The notes below the pieces were generated by a model. The model saw nothing but the letters and a program-made list of their open reading frames with translations, ran no database searches and was not told the DNA's origin. Shown here piece by piece: positions 57,057 through 64,000 of a stretch of 64,000 bases of DNA; position 1 is the first letter of the stretch; each line of letters starts with the position of its first letter. A program made the position numbers and the translations under genes. Source of the DNA: Hyaloperonospora brassicae (Eukaryota; Oomycota; Peronosporomycetes; Peronosporales; Peronosporaceae); NCBI GenBank assembly GCA_947650285.1, contig CANTFL010001342.1, positions 372,001 through 436,000 of the forward strand, written 5' to 3'.

Positions 57057-60000
57057 CCACGCAAGCGATTTAGCTCGCTGTGCATCGGTTGCCGCGCAGC
57101 ACTGACGAGCACTGACGACAGCTCTGCTGAAACCTAGCCATCAACTTGGAGGTACGAGATTCCCGTAGACAAGCAGAGGCATTTCTGCTTTGCACGCAAA
57201 TCTTCACAGCGCACGAAGGAATTGCACGGGCCTGACTAGGTCGCTTGTCTCTTAGTAGTAACAGTTGTTTGCGCTCGTATCTGAACTGTACATCGGCATT
57301 TGCTCTTCGACAAGACGTCTAGTTAATGGCTATAGAAATGCTGCAGGCAATCGACTCTTTGAGCACTTCGCGAAACTGAAACGATGCTCGCATTCAACTC
57401 CTGTGCAGTTCCCATTCATTACAACTCGTATGCTCGCATGTACTTGACTTATGGGTCAGTCGGTATACGTTGATAGTTGACTTCATGGTGTTTACTCTTG
57501 AGACTATGGCAGAATGCTCGTTGCGGCAATGCGTGGCTATCACTGACCTAGAATGTTTGCCGCGGTCATACGCTTACGATTCCGCACAGAATGCGACGAG
57601 GCGACCGGGTGGACGACAAAAACAGCGCATCACAAATTTATGCTCATGGCAGCCAGCAGCTGTGAACAATCGGTTCAAGTTTTTTCTACTTTCTCAGCAT
57701 TGTCTCAACAAACAGACTTCATCGTCGTCAAGCCGAGGCTCAATACCAGATGTGCAGCGGTGTTGCAAGAGGGACATGAGCGTACGAAACCTTCACAAAA
57801 ACTTGGCTGCTGCACCATGCGGCGTGCGGGAATTAACAATTGAACGATGGACTTGCTGCAACTGCAAATCGATATGGTGCTGGTCCTATTTGACTACGTT
57901 TGCAGAGCGACAAGGGACTCGTAGATTAAGATCGAGCACATCTAGACTTTAGAATGTTCACACTTCATCGTAATGCGCTCGTGAAGCAAGACTGTCAAGA
58001 CCTGATGTGGGCACGTAATAGTGTACATGGATTATATGCTGCTACTCTTTGATGCAAGTGCCACCTGATGTGGAGCGTCTGTGCTTCTCATAGACCATTT
58101 GTTTGTTTGGACGTGCGTTCCGAAGCGGTATGGACAAAAGCCAAAACTGAACACCTTGTGCCAACCCATGTATGAGAGCTTGACATTGAAGCAAATACAT
58201 CTGGTAGCATCGCACGAGTACATACGACCTCGCTAATGCCGTAAAAATGGTCAAAATTGTGCTTTTTCAATGAGCACAATCCCAACGACATCGGTGATAC
58301 TGCCCAACACGTAGTTTTCATTTAGTGTCAGTGGTTCCTGCATATGACATAACTTAGCCTGTCCGCTGATCACGCACATTTATACAAAGCTCGAGGTTTG
58401 CTTTTGCGTTGTCTCACGCTCAAGCACCAGGCTTTCTCATCCTCTGTGGGTGGGGTCAAGCCTTATTTTGATCCAAGTGCATGATCACCTCGCGCAAGAG
58501 CGACATGCCCGTTCGGCGGGTACAATAAATGAAAGTATACATGCGATAATGAGCAACCGTCATCGGCAAACGCCAGCGTGATCTTCGTTCCGATAACGCC
58601 GACTGATCGACAACAAGAAGACATCGAAGGGCGTGACGAAGTGTTCCTCGCAAGGGTGTTGAGCTCGCGTCACTACGCTTAGTACTGAACCTTTTTAACT
58701 CCGTGAACTGAAGTCTCTCAGGGCATTGCGTCAGGTAGCAGCTCACTGTACACGTTTGTTGCGGAAGGTCACGTCCAAGACAGAGCGCGATTTTACCATA
58801 ACGATAAGCGCAATGTGAATCGTATCGTATACCCTGGCCGATATGCAGGCAGAAATGCCTCGCTACAAACGATCTAAAGCATGTAAACTCCGCATGAGCG
58901 ATGTTTACACAACGAACCACCGACGCATATTTCACTCATACGAAGCAGCATTGAGGCAAGAACTGGTGCCGTCTGCCACAGTTTCTCTACCTTCAAGTCG
59001 TACCGCTAAAGATAGGTCAGCACAGCCCATCCAGGGCACAATTCTCTGCTTGCTCGTGCACATCGTTACCGCAACAGGGTACTTGACAGCTTTAGCGCTC
59101 TGTAGGTGGCAACCGTAGCGAAGCACAGGGTGTTACTAGCGAAAAGAGAGGAGAAACAAGTTGTTTGTGTGTGGCAAACTCCAAAGTGGTCTTTCGTTGT
59201 TAAGCTTACATTCATACCGTGCAATCAACAAGCTTGTAGCACGAGGAGAAACATTTACACGAGAAAAAAACGTTAACCGTCTTGACTCTTGCCGACCCCA
59301 TCAATCTGAATCAATCAATCAAGTGACAGGTCACACAATACCTGGAGCCGCAGGTAATTTCCGGTCTCTTCGTTCAAGACCACGCCGTTGGACGATAACG
59401 TGAACTTCCCTTGTCCAGAATACTTCGGGGAAATCGCTCATCGTACTGAATGGTGCGCTGGATCGCGACAAACGCAATAAAACATTTGGATGAGGATTGG
59501 AGATTGCTTGTACGCGAACGACCGTTACATTGTGAAGCGGGAGATGCGAATGCTTGCAGTGTTCAAGATTGCATCATTGAAGCTGGGTTCTTCGGACACC
59601 GCACATCGCAGAAGTGCATCTTCGCGGTACAGCAAGTGTGCCACAAGCAGGTAGAGGGTGGTACTAATTTTGTGGTCTTCTGGCTCCACGAGCACGAAAG
59701 TTCCTGGTCCACAAGGTACGCGGCTGCGTGGTCTGTGACTGCTTTTTCTTCGCACCCGACTCGAATTCTTCGTACATTTGCAAGAATCATAGCCGTGCAC
59801 GGGACGTAAGCAAGGCTTTGCAGCATGTGATGACAACCAGCGACATAATGATTGTGGACTTGTAGATCAGCCTGACGGCGACAGAAATGTGGCTGGAAAA
59901 GCGGTGGGTGGTCTTCCCTTCGCTGTATCGGACAATTCAGCGGCTATCATATTTGCTGTGCAACAATGCGCAACTCTGGTATAATTGGCGGTCGATCAAT

Positions 60001-60900
60001 TGTTAGCCCCATGTACCTTGTCCATAAGGTTTCACTTTCGTCATCGCTGATTATCGCTGGTATTAGAGATTGTCGAGCACAAGTTGTAGTGGCTTGCCAA
60101 GTTTTTTGCCGAATTGCGTCGGTCTGCTCACGAAGAACCTGCATTAGCAAGTTGAGTAGTCCACTATAGGGATATGGTCTTTCTTACTACGTAACACTGA
60201 TATGTCCCTTTCCACTGACCGATTGCTTCAGTAGTTGTCATGTCCGTGCAGGTTCGTAGCGACCAAAGGCGTCACGACTCATATAGTATCGAAACTGATC
60301 AATAAATGCCTCTTGTAGAATAGCTAAGTGTCAACCTCGACGGGAGTAAACCGAATTGTTTCCGACAAAGACACATATACATCATAATCGTGGGTCATTG
60401 TACAACCACGATATGATATCGGTGATGCACACTAATTCTTGCATAAACATCCTACTTTCATATTGACCGTTACTGGGTTAAAAGTGTAAGCATTACCGTC
60501 TTTGTTCGCACGTCGTATAAGGATCACAGATAATGGTAACCACACTACAAGACAGTAACAAACAACTTGCTTACCTTCAGCTGATATAGATATAACTTAA
60601 TTTATGCGTCGCTACGCAGAACTTTTCCCTGTTGCGCTACCTTTTCATATATCCGAATTGTCCCTTCATCCTCCTTTCTCAACCCAGTAGTCCACAACGT
60701 CTTCAACAAATACACCCAATGTAAGATGCAGTTTGTATGGTCTAACGTCCAGGATTTTTCCATACTTGTCTTACAATATGTATGTGATCGAGAATAGGTT
60801 GAAGTACAGTGACTAAACATGCAAACATCAGGAAATACGAAATGGAAGGGTCAGGCAACACCCTTCAATTCCAAAAAAGAAGATTTCGTCAGGTTGTATC
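57057..60900. other. Unassigned intergenic sequence
   Basis: ORFs of 60-160 codons occur on both strands, often overlapping (57470-57952 plus, 58456-58935 minus, 59450-59809 plus with 59525-59836 minus). None has a recognisable motif, signal peptide or repeat. I treat them as chance or as decayed sequence. Confidence 0.4.
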
Positions 60901-63900
60901 GAGAAGGTGTAGTACGTTTTTACCTATCAGGAAAAAAGGTGAAGCCCGAGTTGCGACCTAGAAGGACAAGTCCATCTTTTTAATGTGTCTTCACAAGAAC
61001 ACCTTTTACGTTATGTGGATGCTGCGCAGGAGCAAGTATGTAAAGGGCAATTTGCAATTAATGGATTTTTTTATGCATCATGTAAAGCTAGACGTTAAGG
61101 AATCAAGACGGAGTTCGCTAAAAGGCGTTAAATGTATTGAAGAATGAACAAGAAGAAATAAGCTTAGTCTAGCAGTCCATGTGTTTGCAAATTTGTAATG
61201 GTGTAAAAACGACGACTTCTAGTCGCTCGAACACAACGAATTTCAGCTGTTTCGCCACACCTGATTTTTTTTATAAAAACATCATAACTTACGTCTTACG
61301 AAAGTGGGTCGAATGTACCGATAATTCAATCGAGTGAGGCAAGTTAAACAATTACGCTTAAGGACATGTGCTTGGCAAATGCTTCGCCCCTGTTTCCTAA
61401 GGAGTGAAGTCAAATTTATCGGTACCCGTCGTCGTTTGTCGTGAAATATGCAGAGGTAATTAGTACATATTATAAAGTACGCAACCAACGAGATATGATT
61501 AAGGCATTTGGAGGCGTGTCGTATCGAGTACATGAAGCATTCATGCGATTAAGTCTACATAAATGTCTAGAATCTGTGCTTGATACATCGCAAGTAAATA
61601 ACGTAGATCCATATTGTGGGTTAATTTGTACATATTTTTGACATTTCAAATGTATTTAGTTGTCTGAGCTCTTCCCGGATATAATGTCATATAATATATA
61701 GGCTCAGGTCCTCAATATCGCCATCTCGCTTGTAACTGACCCATGAGGCAGCTGCCCCACCAGTAGAGGCGCACCGTACACAAGCAAGATCAAACGGTTT
61801 CGTCCAAAATTTGATTAAGAAGTCACACGCGCTGAAGGCAAAATAAGCGCGAAAGGACGATGTCGCAAAGGTAATTGGACCTGCGCGTGCTACAGGGGTC
61901 GGAGTAGTATCCGACTGAGGTAAATATTGGAGACAAATCGGCAAAAAATGATCGGGGACAGCGCGGACGTTTTGTACCGCGCACAAAGACATCTTACGAC
62001 GCGTAAGCGCGACGAAGATATCAAATTATACAATTAACAGACCCAGGTAGAGCAGGGAATGCTTAAAACACAGCGCAATAGAAATATACCATAATCACAT
62101 GCTTAAAAATGGCATATTCCTTGATTATCTTTCTGTGCTGTACACGGCGTAATCTCTAAAATTATGCTAGAATAAGAACACACATGTAGGCCAGCTGCTT
62201 GACTGCAACCGGGAAGGCGGTGCAAGAAAATATCAAATGAACGCCTTTTCCTGGTCAAACTCTGTTGTTAGGTGTCATGTATGTGGTGTGATACAGATGT
62301 GTAATTATACAAAGATATAAAAAGGTTCTTTGTCGGGTAAGCGCGATAAACCATAACTTACTTCTGATTGATTTAATCACTGGCGAGGCGCTTGTCGAGC
62401 GCGGCAAATTGCGTAGGTGAGCGTTTTATAACATATTCTTCATTATTTATTACTGTTATTCCATCACGACATTAAATTAAGTGGTGGGTCTAACGTCTAT
62501 ACCGACGACATATACACGCGCAGCTGTTGTAGCCACTCGCGAAAGGTGTGGACTGGGCAAGAAGAAGGCACCTATCAGCAAAATCCACGTTTGTAAAGCT
62601 TTAAATATCCTGGCAGCCCAGATAGATATGTTGAAGAGGGCATGCGTGAGTGCATCGGATCCGTCGGTTGTTTGCCTCCGAGCTCAAGATGACCACTTCA
62701 TGTACAGGAATATCATGAGCATACCTTCACGTTCTGGCGCGTCATATGGGCGATAGCGCGGTGGGTCGCACTTTAGTGCCGATACATAAACTTTCAGATC
62801 AATTTTGGATAGAGAAGCGCTATTCAAAGTGCCGAAGTACGGGAACAGATTTGTCGTGAAGAAGAGCAACTGAAAGCTGAATCAGACTTGCCAGATAGAA
62901 ATAAACATCTGGGAACATGCATACACATACACGTTTATCTTCTTTCCTGCTTCATAGTCCATAAATTGTAAATTTATACATCTGAAATGTTGACAGTCGC
63001 ATTAAACGAATAAAAAGGCGCACCGACGCTTTAAGCGTGTTTATCAGTGTATTTTTTCTGTTCGATTGTTATGTCACGCTAATTCTGACCTTTAAATATA
63101 TAACTGATGCTTGACATGGTAACTATGTATCTGTCTTCTTCGCGGTAATTCTGCTGTTTGCTATGAGACAGCGCCGCGCTTATATCGCGCGTGTACAAAT
63201 CTCAGTGGTAAACGTTCAAGTCACGACCCGAAGCAGGACGAGATGACAATTAGACAATAAGGTCGAGAGGAAAAGGATCGCAATATGATGAAGAGGTGAC
63301 GTATAAATATAAGTAATCGAAGGTGGTCGGTCGCAGGGGTGCTTGGGGACATATGGTTGCACGTTTACGATAATGCAATTCTAAACGAATATTGTAGTCG
63401 TCACAAATAAATATATCCTGGTGGTGGTAGTGATGTCGGTGTCGTTTTATATATTGCGATTTGAATGCTAATAGATAAGCACAAGCGTCGTTATCTGCAG
63501 TGGATGACGTCATGCACATAAGCCTAGCGGCTTGGTACTGTAGGTCTACAAAAAATGAACTGCATTGTTTATACACTTCTTTGTGCAATGTATTTGCCAT
63601 AAAGTCGCTTAACCTGTTTTATTAAGGAAGCGTGATACACTCAACGTAGATATCAGGTAATTGCTGACAAATGGACTGGCTTATAAACAACAGTTATTAT
63701 GCAATCTTAAGTGATTAATGAAGACAAAAGGCTGATTTGGCCCTTTCTGAATCGCCGGAAACGCTATCGATATGAATTTCTGCAATACTTGGACAAATAC
63801 CTTAAAAATGTCGATATCAATCGAAGATGACCCCAGGCATGTGCGTATTCGGTCGTATAGTATGAATCGATGATGTATTTTACTTTTTCCCCGTTTGGCG

Positions 63901-64000
63901 CCTTTCGATTATTTTTTCAAGTTTGTATCTCTCTCTTATTTTTATTCGTAAGGTACATTTCTTATATCTTCACATCCTGTGGTGCTTGTCAACCTTTTTA
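60901..64000. other. AT-rich intergenic sequence
   Basis: More AT-rich than the rest of the window, with poly-A and poly-T runs. The longest ORFs (62481-62756 plus, 61687-61992 minus, 63250-63600 minus) have no recognisable domain. No LTR ends, tRNA or repeat array seen. Confidence 0.4.

Noticed and set aside
57470..59836. ORFs of 100-160 codons near 57470-57952, 58456-58935, 59450-59809 and 59525-59836
   Set aside because: No signal peptide, domain, repeat or initiator motif. Two of them overlap each other on opposite strands. Length alone is not enough.
62481..62756. 91-codon ORF with a basic N-terminal half
   Set aside because: Does not resemble any family I know, has no signal peptide and lies in AT-rich sequence without an initiator motif.

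Overview
The window looks like nuclear DNA of a plant-pathogenic oomycete (Phytophthora or downy-mildew type). The evidence is single-exon genes, oomycete-type initiator motifs, a short secreted protein with an RxLR-type motif and a WY-like C-terminus, a small secreted cysteine-rich protein, and several families of decayed Ty3/Gypsy (chromovirus-type) LTR retrotransposons. I see no bacterial, rRNA, tRNA or CRISPR features. The genus cannot be told from this sequence alone. Roughly three quarters of the window is retrotransposon.

Layout. 1-5792: 3' part of Gypsy element I (+). 5845-6603: two partial LTRs of a second family, facing each other. 6244-13846: element 2 (+), second family. 13847-15780: remnant of a third Gypsy family (-). 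16052-18235: gene A, a 727-aa membrane protein resembling a glycosyltransferase. 19352-27584: element IV (+), same family as I. 27637-28119: solo LTR of family 2 (-). 28120-28868 and 36756-39725: one third-family element (-) split by the full-length element III (28869-36755, -). 38357-38750: a solo LTR of the element III type with a perfect 5-bp target duplication. 39727-43266: a segment absent from the first copy, carrying a secreted cysteine-rich protein gene (41282-41695, -). 43547-45730: gene B, near-identical to gene A. 46838-55169: element V (+), same family as I and IV. 55170-64000: mostly unassigned sequence with one RxLR-like effector gene (56516-56989, -).

Interpretation. Blocks repeat in the order retroelement / family-2 LTR / family-3 element / gene / retroelement. 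The simplest reading is a tandem segmental duplication made by unequal crossing-over between element I and element V. Element IV is the predicted chimeric junction: its left flank and 5' LTR are V-like, its 3' half, 3' LTR and right flank are I-like, and its two 5-bp flanks do not match. Later events are the solo LTR in copy B, the 3.5-kb presence/absence difference, element 2 in copy A and element III in copy B.

The most unusual signal is an antisense gene in the element I/III/IV/V family. A 504-codon ORF, intact only in element III, starts just inside the 3' LTR and runs convergently into pol. It covers the chromodomain and the integrase C-terminal region on the opposite strand. Its product has a conserved central domain, a cysteine cluster and a C-terminal coiled coil. 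All gag-pol copies here are broken.
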